Source of the DNA: Sapria himalayana
Lineage: Eukaryota; Streptophyta; Magnoliopsida; Malpighiales; Rafflesiaceae
Assembly: GCA_029783825.1 (NCBI GenBank)
Contig: JAREIK010012033.1
Span: 1 to 64,000 of the forward strand
Reading direction: 5' to 3'
DNA length: 64,000 bases
Shown: positions 53,281-64,000 of the stretch, piece after piece
Layout: every line of letters starts with the position of its first letter
Numbering within the stretch: position 1 is the stretch's first letter
Program-made: the position numbers and the translations under genes
The notes under the pieces: model-generated
Told to the model about the DNA's origin: nothing
The model's database searches: none
The model's input: only the letters and a program-made list of their open reading frames with translations

Positions 53281-53781
53281 TAATTCTAAACACTTAAAAT
53301 AATCAAATCCTACTTGCGTATGTTAAAGATTTTTGAATCCAGTATTTCTAAAAAGTTACTAGTTGGATGGTTGGTGCATCATTAAATGAGTGTAAGCACT
53401 AGGTTTTAACCTATTATTATTCTTTGAAGAAGTATATTTTGGTAAACTCTATGAGAATCAAAAATTTATTTTTGATTTATGAAACTACTATTTTAGTTTT
53501 AATTTTTTAAAAACTTATGTGAGATAAACAAAGTTGATGCATTTCGGTGCAACAAAAGTGGATAAAAGTTATAATATTATAGGGAAAAATGTTAAGGGGA
53601 ACCAACATGAAAGTAATTATATATTTTTTACAATTTTTAATTTTAATATAACATTTAGGGACCCAAATCCAAAATATTTATGATTTGGGTCTTCCAAATT
53701 CCTATACTGATAATTACCTTCCTTATTCATACGGAATGCATATGCTCAAGTATGCATATGAGTTTATGTAGAAACTCATTA
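53281..53781. other. Left flank of the solo LTR, possible foldback
   Basis: No gene. ATGATTTGGGTCTTCC and TACTGATAATTACC near 53,679-53,720 reappear inverted as GATAATTATGAGTATCC and AACCCAAATCAT near 55,530-55,577, and TATGCATATGAGTTTATG lies on both sides. The flanks of the solo LTR may thus be an older, diverged foldback element. Confidence 0.35.
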
Positions 53782-55389
53782 TGTGACACCCCATTTCTCA
53801 GGGGGTCTCATTCATTCATCACACAATACAATATATAATAAAATAAAATTTTCTCAAATGTACAATACATTTTTTTTTCATTTTATATTTTATTTGCTCA
53901 GTGGAAGAAAGAAAAAACACACCATATTATTTAAGCCACAACCGGCTTTCCTTCACATGTGCGATTACGTATGTGGATCTGTCATCTGTCCTGGACACGT
54001 ACCTGAAAAGGGGGTCCACAACAAGTGAGCAAGGCTCAATAAGGTAAACTCCTTCAAAGTTACTCCCTACCTAAGTGCACGTAAAATGTCATGAATATAT
54101 ATCAATACACATTCAAGTAAAATGTTTATATGAATGAAATTATGGATGAAATTTAGATATGCCCATATTCCTAAGTCTCATCGACTCCCTCACACATGCA
54201 AAGCAAGTGTGACATATTTTATATATATTATATATATGCATATATGTATATATATCTATAAAATATTTATTTTTTTTGGAATTATTCAGAAAAATATGGA
54301 CCTCCTCCAAAAAACATAATGGACATTAATATGAATAAAATATGATTTTTTTGGATTTACTCCTAGAAATAAACACTACCATAACTCAGCCTAGACCTTG
54401 TCCCAATTCGAGTTTGTAATCCATAATAACCATATACCAAATAAAATCTCACGCAACTCAGTCTGGACGTTGTCCCAATTTGAGTTCACTAAATATCATC
54501 CATATACCTTTATATATATATATATATCATGTACCCACCCATGTATTTGGAATGTTCCCGTGCATATGAAATGCAATTATATCATTTCTAATTTAACCCA
54601 TATTCTAGACACAATTATAACAATTAAAATCCAATTCGTCCTGTACTAATTTTTACTATAGGAATTACCAAAACTTTTCACAATTACTTATTTCCAATAA
54701 AATTTCTAACAATTCGAATAGAAATATAAAACATGATCATTTTTGGCCATTAAATAGAAAGAAATTCTGATAAGAGAAAACCGCTACCTTTAAGAAAATT
54801 TCATGGAAACTTTATAAATTTGATATCAATTGAAGATCTCATCGTGTAGAGTAACTTTAGTTCTTGGACTATTTCATTCCGATTCCAAAATAATCCGTTA
54901 TGATTAAAAGAAAATTCACGGATATATATTTTTTGGTGTACTACCCTCTCCCTCCGGTGTCGAACTTTTTTCAGCATTTCTCCCATTTTCCGGATTCCTT
55001 AAGCTTTCTTTTTATTTATTTATTTATTTATTATCATTAATTAATAATATTAATATTTTTTTAGGTTGACACCTACACAGCCGATGGATAGCTCGCACAG
55101 GCATAGTCACGTGCGGACGACATGGTGCGGTCTTTCGGTTGAGCAAAATTTTTTTTTAATAATTATTTAATTAAATAAAAATATAACAAATTCTGATTTT
55201 TTTGTAATTTAACGAAATTTGAAACCATTGCTATATTTTCCAAGACGAATTCAATAACATATCCATTTTATCATTATGGCTCTAAAATTTTCAGGTTATT
55301 TTCTATTATTGCAAAATTACCCTTTTGCCCTTTTTTCCAGAAATCAAATTATGTTAGTTATTTATTCATTTTTTTTTCGGGATTTCACA
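53782..55389 (+). mobile_element. Solo LTR of an LTR retrotransposon
   Basis: Begins TGTGACACCCC and ends GGGATTTCACA, so it has TG...CA ends and a short inverted repeat. The 5 bases CATTA occur immediately on both sides (53,777-53,781 and 55,390-55,394), the usual 5-bp duplication of LTR retrotransposon integration. Length is 1,608 bases. No gag-pol or second LTR is near, so internal DNA was probably lost by recombination between LTRs. Inside are a GC-richer stretch (53,930-54,050) and repeated CTCAG-CT-GAC-TTGTCCCAATT words (54,385-54,485). Family not assigned; the orientation is provisional. Confidence 0.88.
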
Positions 55390-55636
55390 CATTATTTCGT
55401 AAACAAAAATATATGCATATGGAGTCCATAAATACTCTATATGCATAAACATATGCATAAACTCTTTTTTGCATACTGAGTAAGCTGAAACGAGTTTATG
55501 CATAATGTTTTTTTTAAATTATATTTGGATAATTATGAGTATCCGAATATAGGTACTAAAATATAACCCAAATCATATATATATATATATATATATGATT
55601 CCATAACATAATTATCCATTTTATATATAACATACA

Positions 55637-55672
<36 letters not shown>

Positions 55673-57934
55673 TATATATATTTTAAGGATGAAAATATTG
55701 AGTATTATTATATTATTAGTGTTGTGGAGGAATTCCTTTTTATTTTTTGCAAAGTTAGATAAAAGTTAGTGCTATTTTTGGATGCAACAAATTATAAAGA
55801 ATAGTTCTTTCATTCTCATGAAAATCTATTTAATAAAATTTTAAAATAAAACTAATTTAAAAAATACTTCTCATAGCGATATTCCTACCTTTTAGTGGTA
55901 TCAATGCATAATATTAAATTGTTTTTGTTATTTTGCTTTGTAATTTAAGAGATGCAAGCCTAATATTTTTTTCTATTTGAAGATTATAATGATTAGGATT
56001 TCTTGTAATGCATGTAATTGCTACTTAAGAGCTATAAGGCTACTCTAATTTCTTCATAATCTTAAACTTTTTCTCCTTCTCTACTGTTTCTTCTTCTTTT
56101 TCTACTACTTCTTCTTGTACTGCTACTACCAATAATGAGTATCTACTTTCAAATGAGAATGCTCATTTATAGATGAGATAATATTTCTCTATGTTTTATC
56201 TTTAACATGGTCTATAGTATATTCCATTATACTTTCTCATTAATCAAAGATAAAAATATAGATTATAGTTCAATTGAGAAATCTTACTAATTGATGAGTA
56301 TCTAATTGCAATTAGAGTATAAGGGTAGATTAATTACCAATTCTGCAAGATTAATAATAGATGAGTATCAACTTGCAACATATAGGAATCCATTTGTTAG
56401 AGCATATTTTTGAGTGGTAGAATTTCCTGTTGACAACTTCCTTGATTTGATAGAGCATAGCGATATATGTATCTCACACATCAACCATGATACAACATCA
56501 ATATACATTTTTTTACAAGGTAAATGGTCTTGAGGTTTGTAATATATATTCTACAAATCATCTCCATTGGAGAAACTAAGGTCTTGAAAGACTAACTATG
56601 GTCTCCTTTAATAATAATATTTTCTCTATGACATGATTAATCAATCAAAAAGTTTGGTTGCCTAACAACAACAAATCAATAGAGCAAGCAAAGACATAAA
56701 TATTCAATTGATATGCCTTCCAATCTCAAAAGATTATCAAATATAACCATCAATGGGTTTCAAACCTATATGAAAATATTATAACTCAAATACCAAACCA
56801 GTTAATTAAATAATACTTTTGAATTAAATCACAAAATTATTTTTCATTTTCCCAAACTATACATAATAGAGTTGAATTAATAAATAGAAAAAATATATAT
56901 AAATATTCATATTATTTTTATTACACACACACGCGCACATACACACTACAAAAATTATGAATAGATTAACCAAAATGGCTTTTCTGGATTTTTTAGAAAT
57001 GACGTTAAATGCATAGCGCATAGTAATTTTAATAATGCAAAAATTATTAAACACATATACACACTACCATAAAATAAATGAACACAACAAAAACTTACAC
57101 TATCAAAATTACACTACTAAAAAACTTACCATAAATAACACAAACTATGATCATACACACACTTCATTTTATCATTCATAAAATAGCAAAATACAGATTA
57201 AAACTATTTGTTTTTGAATAATTATTCTAAAAAATTTATTTTTTAGAATAATTATTAGAATCATCTTTTTGTGCTCTTCATGCAATATAGATAATAAATC
57301 AAGAACATATTCATTTTTTTTCGTTCTCCTCACTCAAGATTACCCGTGAACAAGAAAATTAGCAATGGGCCATGAATAATTAGTGTTTTAAATAGAAATA
57401 TTTATAACCAATACAAAAAAAAAGATACCAACAAACTATAGCATCAAAATCACCCAAACCATGATAAAGAAGTTCACCCACTTAATACAACATGGCCTAA
57501 CACTGCATAGCAATTTTTTCCTTTCACATCTATGGTAATAAAAATATTATAAATATAATTATGTTTAAATAGTTTATGTATACGTTTTTTATAGTAATAT
57601 ATATAGTTATGTTTAAACACACTTATTTAAAGCAAACTAATATTTATGTTTACTGTTTTTATACAGTATGTAGTTATTTATATTGAAACATTTTTTAATT
57701 CGCATACCTACTGTGCACCATCAAAATCCATACAATGACAACGTATTATATCACAAATGCATGAAGTATGTATACGATTAAGTATATATACACAAATCCA
57801 AGAACATCGCAATTTTTTTATTAACTATTTTTATATATCTATATTAATTTGTGTATCAATTGTATGACAATTGATATATTAACTTTTTTTATTAATGATT
57901 AAGTATATATCTATATACATTAAGTATATATACA
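55390..57934. other. No gene seen; microsatellites
   Basis: AT-rich sequence with (TA)n near 55,580-55,602, a (CATA)n run at about 55,630-55,664 followed by (TA)n to 55,680, and CA-rich stretches near 56,920-56,950. Words such as CACTACAAAAATTATG (56,943) and CACTACTAAAAAACTT (57,110) resemble CACTA ends but have no subterminal repeats. AAGTATATATACACAAAT occurs twice, near 57,780 and 57,925, just before module D. Confidence 0.5.
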
Positions 57935-58815
57935 CAAATGCAATTTTTGTTGAAATTATATGACAATCAACTTTAATTTGTGTTTGTTCATGTCTATATT
58001 AACTATTTTTATATATCTATGAATATGTTTGTGTTTCTCTAATTTTTTGGGTAGAGTTTTAGCATATTATATGCATGTAAAAGCCTATTATCATTGGTGG
58101 TAGTTGTGGTAGCGGTAGTAGCGGCGGTAGTGGTGTAGTGGCGCCAGAAGCAACAGCGGTGGCAGTGGCAGCAGCAGTAACAGTGGGAGCGGAGGCAGCA
58201 GCAGTAGCGGTAGATGCACCGGTAGCAGTGGCTGCACCAACAATAGTGGCTACACCGATAGTGGCTGCAGCATTGATAGTAGCCGTAGTGGTAGCGACAG
58301 CAATAGCAGGGGCGACAGTGACAGTGGGATCAGTAGGAACGACAACAAATGCGGTATATATGTACGTATATAGTTAGTAATACGTACATATAATTCTATA
58401 GTATTTTATGTACTTATTACTGAGTATATATGTACTCGGTATATATGTACGTATAATACTATAATTTATATGTACAAATACTGTAGTAATATATGTATGA
58501 GTGAAATGATAGTATATAATTACATTTTTGCTGTAGTAATATATCATTATCTAAACATAGTTTTTTTAATTAATTTTGATTTGATATTATGGTTTTAATT
58601 TTTTACAGATGTGGTATCACATTGTTTTCTCATACGAAGCTTGTATAAGTGAATGGATTTTTCAACAGACATGAAGCACCGTGACTCGGACAGCTTTTTC
58701 GCTACGAAAAGTGGTGATCGGAGGAGTAGAGGGAGAAAGCAACATCAATGTATTGATTGATTATACTTTATGCACACTCGATAGATACATTATCTAAGAT
58801 GTAATATAATTTTTG
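57935..58815 (+). repeat. 3' module D with GC-rich triplet tract
   Basis: Plus-strand copy of the module: ATATGACAATCAACTTTAA and GGGTAGAGTTTTAG leads, a GC-rich GTAGCGGTAGTAGC-type tract (58,096-58,350), a TATATGTAC palindromic AT stretch, then ATGTGGTATCACATTGTTTT and CGATAGATACATT. It belongs to the L element 3' region. Confidence 0.8.
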
Positions 58816-58949
58816 TTATTTTTTTTAGTTATTTAAAATATTGTTTTAGAATAAGTTATTAAAAGAATTTCTTTTGTTTAATTTAAATTTTTATTTATAG
58901 TTTCTATTTATTAAATTTAATATATAAGTATTAAATTATTTAATTAAAT

Positions 58950-59765
58950 TTTAGCTTAAGTTATATGAAGTGGGGCAATGGCAGTAGCAGCGGCAGCACC
59001 AGAATAAGCGGCCGAGGCGGAAGTGGCAGCAGGGATGGTGGTGGTGGTAGCGATGGTAGCGGCAGCGGTGCATGCAGCGCAGCACAGCAGTGGGGGTAGT
59101 AGTGGCAGCCGTTGTAGCGGCCAACAGTGCATCGACTAGCGGCAGCAGCAGTAGCGGGAGCATCGGTGGCAGCGGCGGCAGCTATGGTAGCATAGACAGT
59201 GGCGGTAGCAGTGATAGCAGCAGTGATATTGGAAGCGACAGTGGCAACGACAACAACAACAGGAGCAGCAGCGGAGCATTAGCAACATCACCAAATGAGG
59301 TATATACGTACAAATAAAGTTAGTAAATACATACATATAATACTACAGTATTTTATGTACATATATACTGAGTATATTTGTACTTAGTTTATATGTACAT
59401 ATAATACTGTTATTTTATGTACATATACTGCAGTAATATATGTACGAGTAAAATGCTAGTATATATTTACATATATACTGCCGGATATATATCTATCAAA
59501 AAATAACTTTTTTATAATTTGATTGAGTGGTTTAAATTTTTGATAGATATGATACCACTATTCCTCATACAAATCTTTAATAAGTGATGTGATTTTTCAC
59601 TAAACATTATATGCCGTGACTCGGATAGCTTTGTCGTAGTAAAAAAATGATGATCGGAGGAGTAAAGAGAGAGAGAAAGCAACATCACTGAATGGATATA
59701 TTATACTTTATACCCTGTCGGTAGATACATTGATAAATAAGATGAAATAAAATTTTGTTATTTTT
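58950..59765 (+). repeat. 3' module E with GC-rich triplet tract
   Basis: A second plus-strand module right after D. The lead with GGGTAGAGTTTTAG is missing. The GC-rich tract (58,966-59,295) of GGCAGCAGCAG and GTGGCAGC words, the GTACATATATACTGAGTATA stretch and the CGGTAGATACATTG end are present. Confidence 0.8.
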
Positions 59766-59934
59766 TTTGTTTCAATTATGTAATGAATTAGAAAAAGATA
59801 TTAAATGATTTTATTTTTTGTTTATTATACATTATTTGTAGTTTTAATTTTTATTCAATTTGATATAAAATATTAAATTAATTAATTAAAAAATTTTAAA
59901 TAATTTAAATTCTGAAATTAATTTTGAAATTAAA

Positions 59935-60382
59935 ATATCTAGTGAAAATTCCCTTTCTAAAATAGGAAGGGAAAATCACTTATTAATTTAGCTAGGGAAT
60001 TTTCCCTAGCTAATTTAGCTAGAGAAATATTAATATTAGCGATGGATTCTCCGTCGCTAAATTAATTTAGCTAGGGACTATATCCATCACTAAAATTTAT
60101 AGACCTACACTTTGGCTAGTGAATCATCCATCGTTATTTTTATTTAATGATGAAAATCTTATTTATTGCTAATTTAGCTAGGGAATTTGTATTTTTTAGC
60201 AAGAGATTTTTTTTGTCGCTAACATTTTAGCTAGGGATATTTTTCGTCGCTAAATTTTAGCAAGTAGCACTTTAGACAGGAAATCGATCCATTAGTAATC
60301 CATCGCTATATCCCATTTAGCGATGAAAATGCCCATTTAGCTAGTGAATTGTCCCTAGTTATATTGGATTTTTCTTATAGTG
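59935..60382. repeat. L element 3' subterminal array and terminus
   Basis: Units such as TTTAGCTAGGGAATTT, TTAGCGATGGATT and GTCGCTAA in both orientations, ending at 60,382 in a terminus that reads CACTATAAGAAAAATCCAAT on the minus strand. Order and words match the R 3' end at 42,196 and the fragment at 4,390. Confidence 0.8.
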
Positions 60383-60515
60383 GTGGGAATTTTGGCATAA
60401 ATTTGGTAGGTAGAATTTTTTTTTCTATACTCTTTTTGGTGGCTAACTTGTCATTTTTTGGTCAGTAATTACAGACCAAATTTGTAGGTCGGTATTATCA
60501 TATTTTTTAGTAGTG
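60383..60515. mobile_element. Right terminus of the outer CACTA element
   Basis: GACC-type subterminal motifs (TTTGGTCAGTAATTACAGACC, TAGGTCGGTATTAT, each cut here by wording only) end at 60,515 in CACTACTAAAAAATATGATA on the minus strand. TCTA satellite follows at once. These motifs match 26,090-26,719, so this is the remainder of the outer element beyond the L insertion. Confidence 0.7.
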
Positions 60516-60720
60516 TCAATTTATATATCTATCTATTAGTATTAGTCTATCTGTAAATTTGTATACATGTTAAAATTTCTATCTATCAATCTGTCTATAT
60601 AACAATCTATTTATTAGTCTATCAATCTATCTATTTATCTCTATATCTATTTATCTATTTACCTATTATTCTAGTTATTTGTCTATATGTCTATATATCA
60701 TCAATCTTTTAATATATATG

Positions 60721-60753
<33 letters not shown>

Positions 60754-61229
60754 CTATCTATCAATATGTAAATTTTTATTTGTGGTTTGTCAATTTGTCT
60801 ATTTTTCTTTATGTCAATCTATCTATTTGTCTATAAATATATCTATATTTTTATCTATATGTTTATCTATTTATCTAAATATGTTTCAATCTTTCTAAAT
60901 ATCAATCATCTATCTATACATCTTTGTTTCTATCTCTTTATGTATCATTGTGTCTATTTATAAAAATGTTTATCTTTCTATCTATCTTTCTCTTTATCTT
61001 TCTCTATATCTATCTCTCTATATATCTATCTATCTAACAACCTTGCTATCTATTTGCCTTTCTTTTTATCTATCTATTTATCTTTCTAACTATCTTTCTA
61101 GTATTAGAGTATCTATCTATCTGTCTATCTATCTATTTGACATTTTGTCTATCTATCTATATGTCTTCCATTCAATTTGTCTATCTTTCTATCTATCTAT
61201 CTATCTATCTATATGTGTTTATGTCTCTC

Positions 61230-61271
<42 letters not shown>

Positions 61272-61459
61272 CTATTGATCAATCAATCTATCTTTCTATA
61301 TGTCTATCTACCTGTCTATTTTTCAATTTATGTATCAATGTATATATATATCTATGTATTTATCTATCTTTCTATCTATTTATCTATCTATCTATCTACA
61401 ATCTATCTATATACCACCCTACATATGTACACCAACCTACATATCAATCTATTTATCTA

Positions 61460-61508
<49 letters not shown>

Positions 61509-63535
61509 ATCTATCATTATGTTTATATGTCTATTATTATCTAAGCCTCATTATCAATCATTCTACCTGTCAATATGTTTATTTGTGTATTTATATATCT
61601 ATATATCGATCTATTTGTTATTTGTCATTATATCTATCTCTCTTTGTTCTATATATTAATCTATCTATATATCTACTGTTTATCTATCTTTGTGTCTATG
61701 TATCTATATTTCTTTGAGTATATCAATATATTTTTCTATCTTTCTATCTCTCTATTTATCTATCTATCTCTCTATATGGCTATATGTCTATTTGTTTAAA
61801 TTCTATATTTATATTTGTCTATTTGTTAATCTATCTAACTATCTATTTATCTATCTTTCTATCTATGTGTCTATATCTCTACAAATCTATATCTTTCTAT
61901 CTATTTATATATATATCTATCTAATATCTTGCTTTCTTTATATTTATCTATCTTTCTTTCAACATACTTTCCTACCTAACAACCTCCCTACCTCTCTAAT
62001 TATCTATCTAACTATCAATCAATTAATCTATCTATCTATCTATCTATTTATCTATGTAACTACTATCTATCTATCATCAATCTATCAATCAATCTATCTA
62101 TCTATTAGTCTATCTATCTCTTTTTCTATCATTCTATATGTCTATCTATCTATCTATCTATTAATCAATCAATCTATCTATCTATCTAATTTTTTTATCT
62201 ATCTATCTATCTATCTTACTATCAATATGTCATTTTGCCTATCTATCTATTTGTATTTATATTTAGATATCTATCTATAACTCTATCAATCAATCAATCT
62301 ACCTATCTATCTACTCCAGGTGTATATCTATTTATAATTTATATGTCTATTTCTATATATATCAATCAATCAATCTACCTATCTATATAACTACCTATCT
62401 ATATATCGATCTGTCTATTTGTCTATCTATTTTTTATTTATTTGTATATCTATCTATGAGTTTATCTGTCTATCAGTTTGTCTATCTATCAGTTTATATA
62501 TCTATCTATCGATCTCCTATCTCAATATTTATCTATCTATCTATCTATCTATCTAACTAACTAACTATCAATCATCTATGTGTTTATCTATTTATCTATC
62601 TATTGTCTTATATCTATATTCTATTTGTCAATTTATATAACTATTATCTACAATTTATGTGTCTAAGTATCTATCAATTTAAGAATTTATTTTTCTAATA
62701 ATAAATATATATATAATCTATATATCAATATATCTAGTAATCCATTTATCTAGCAATCTATCTAACTTTTTATCTATTTTATATCTATTTATCTATTTAA
62801 CTATCTATCTATCTATATTTTTATCAATCTACCTATCGATGTTTTTGCTTATTTTTATATCTATCTTTTTATCAACTTTCTATATGTCTATCTCTACAAC
62901 TATCTATTTGCCTATTTAGCTATCTATCTTTTTATCTATTCTTTTATTTCTCTATTTGTCTATTTGTTTATAACTAAATCTATAAATTTATCTATCTATC
63001 TGTCTATCAATCTGTCTATTTGTTTACTGACTATATCTATCTATTTTATATATATCTATTTATCTATTTGACTATTTGTCTATCTGCCTATTTGACTATC
63101 AATCAATCAATCAATTATCTATTTTTCTAACTATACATTTGCTGATCTATTTATATTTCTGTTTATCTATTTTGCAATCTATCTTTCTATCATTCTATCT
63201 ATTTGTCTATCTATCTTTTTGTCTATCTATCTATCTATCTTTTTATTATTCAATCAACCATCTATCTATATGTTTAACAAACTATGTATCCATTGATCTA
63301 TCTATATATCTATCTAATAATCTATCTATCTATCCATCCATTTTTCAATATGTCGATCTATCTATTATTCTCTATCTCATTTTCTATCTTTATATCTTTC
63401 TATTTATCAATCTATACATACATACATATATATACATATATATATATATATATTTGTTTATATGTTTATTGAACTATCTATTTTTTAATCTATCTATCTA
63501 TTTGCGTATTATCTATCTATCATCTATCTATTTGC

Positions 63536-63566
<31 letters not shown>

Positions 63567-64000
63567 ATGTCTATGTGTCAATTTCTATTTTTTTCTAGTT
63601 TTCAAATGAATTTTCTATTTGCCTACCTATTTATCTATCATTATGTTATCAACTTATATGTCTATCTATCAAAGTGTTAACATATCTATTTATCTATCTT
63701 TCTATCTATCTATTTTTTATATCTTTTTTTATCTATCTATTTAGCTTTATATAATTTTATATATCTACCTATCTTTCTATCTTTCTATATGTCTATATGT
63801 TTATATCTATATATATATATCAATCTATATATATCAATTTGTAAATCTGTCTATCTATCTATTTTTCTATCTATCTATCTAGCAATGTATCTATCTATCT
63901 ATCTATCTTACAATCTATTTATCTATCTATCAATGTATCTATCTATATATCTGTCTATCTGTGTATCTGTCTATCCATCTATCTATATTTCTATCTATTT
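60516..64000 (+). repeat. TCTA tetranucleotide satellite, block 3
   Basis: The array resumes in the same orientation as before the 38-kb block and runs off the window end. The first about 250 bases are more degenerate. It includes (GT)n at 61,249-61,271 and (AT)n at 61,465-61,506. The proportion of pure TCTA runs is similar to the other blocks. No gene. Confidence 0.95.

Larger units (their letters stand above)
26720..60382 (+). mobile_element. L element: plus-strand CACTA, with nested insertions
   Basis: The 5' terminus reads CATTACAAGAAAAGATCGAT at 26,720. The 3' terminus at 60,382 is, on the minus strand, CACTATAAGAAAAATCCAAT, so the two ends are inverted repeats with a few changes (the first C-A-C has become C-A-T on the left). 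Both are followed inward by CTAGGG and TTAGCGA subterminal arrays. Between them are TNP2, a second transposase gene and 3' modules, all on the plus strand. The element is interrupted from 42,196 by the R element and other DNA. The 3-bp flanks (GCC left, GTG right) do not match, so the target duplication is decayed, or the ends belong to different events. Confidence 0.65.

Noticed and set aside
56940..57125. CACTACAAAAATT and CACTACTAAAAAAC as further CACTA termini
   Set aside because: No subterminal repeats follow and no inverse partner was found. Short A-rich matches are expected here.
26717..60385. A 3-bp target duplication for the L element
   Set aside because: The flanks read GCC and GTG, which do not match, so I do not claim it.
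1..64000. CRISPR array, tRNA or rRNA genes
   Set aside because: Repeats here are tandem or dispersed transposon repeats without regular spacers, and I saw no tRNA or rRNA signature. The sequence is eukaryotic in character.

Overview
The window is plant nuclear DNA and looks entirely repetitive. It holds no intact gene and no convincing host gene. The plant origin is inferred from the element families: a LINE with a plant-type endonuclease, CACTA (En/Spm) elements whose TNP2-like and En/Spm-type second genes have plant-style short introns, a GC-rich hAT-type MITE, and a solo LTR. I cannot name the species.

Layout. (1) 1-1,269 is a broken LINE: the end of ORF1, then two pieces of the ORF2 endonuclease. 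(2) A very long diverged TCTA tetranucleotide array fills 1,270-4,389, 5,466-22,049 and 60,516 to the window end, about 23 kb in all, always in the same orientation and with visible higher-order duplications. (3) 4,390-5,465 is a one-ended CACTA fragment inside the array. (4) 22,050-60,515 is about 38 kb of nested elements inside the array.

Nesting of the 38-kb block. The outermost element ('outer') is CACTA-like. Its minus-strand TNP2 relic (22,062-23,548) is cut off at the satellite, and its other terminus ends at 60,515. A second CACTA element ('L', plus strand) starts at 26,720 and ends at 60,382, and carries TNP2 (35,236-38,899) and a second transposase gene (39,038-40,874). A third CACTA element ('R', minus strand) has its 3' terminus at 42,196 and carries the same two genes at 46,860-50,997 and 44,884-46,720. 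L and R face each other, so about 33.15-42.2 kb and 43.4-53.3 kb form a large imperfect inverted repeat. R is interrupted by a 462-bp hAT-type MITE (47,438-47,899) with a perfect 8-bp target duplication, and L keeps the uninterrupted version of that site. A solo LTR (53,782-55,389) has a perfect 5-bp target duplication.

Function. In CACTA elements the TNP2-like protein is the catalytic transposase, and the En/Spm-type second protein is usually taken as a terminus-binding partner. All copies here carry stops and frameshifts, so none should be functional as read, although splice sites, termini and subterminal repeats remain recognisable. The most unusual features are five GC-rich, triplet-periodic modules 3' of the transposase genes in otherwise very AT-rich elements, about 540-bp AT-rich tandem repeats upstream of all three TNP2 copies, and the higher-order structure of the TCTA array. 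I found no evidence for a wholly new gene system.
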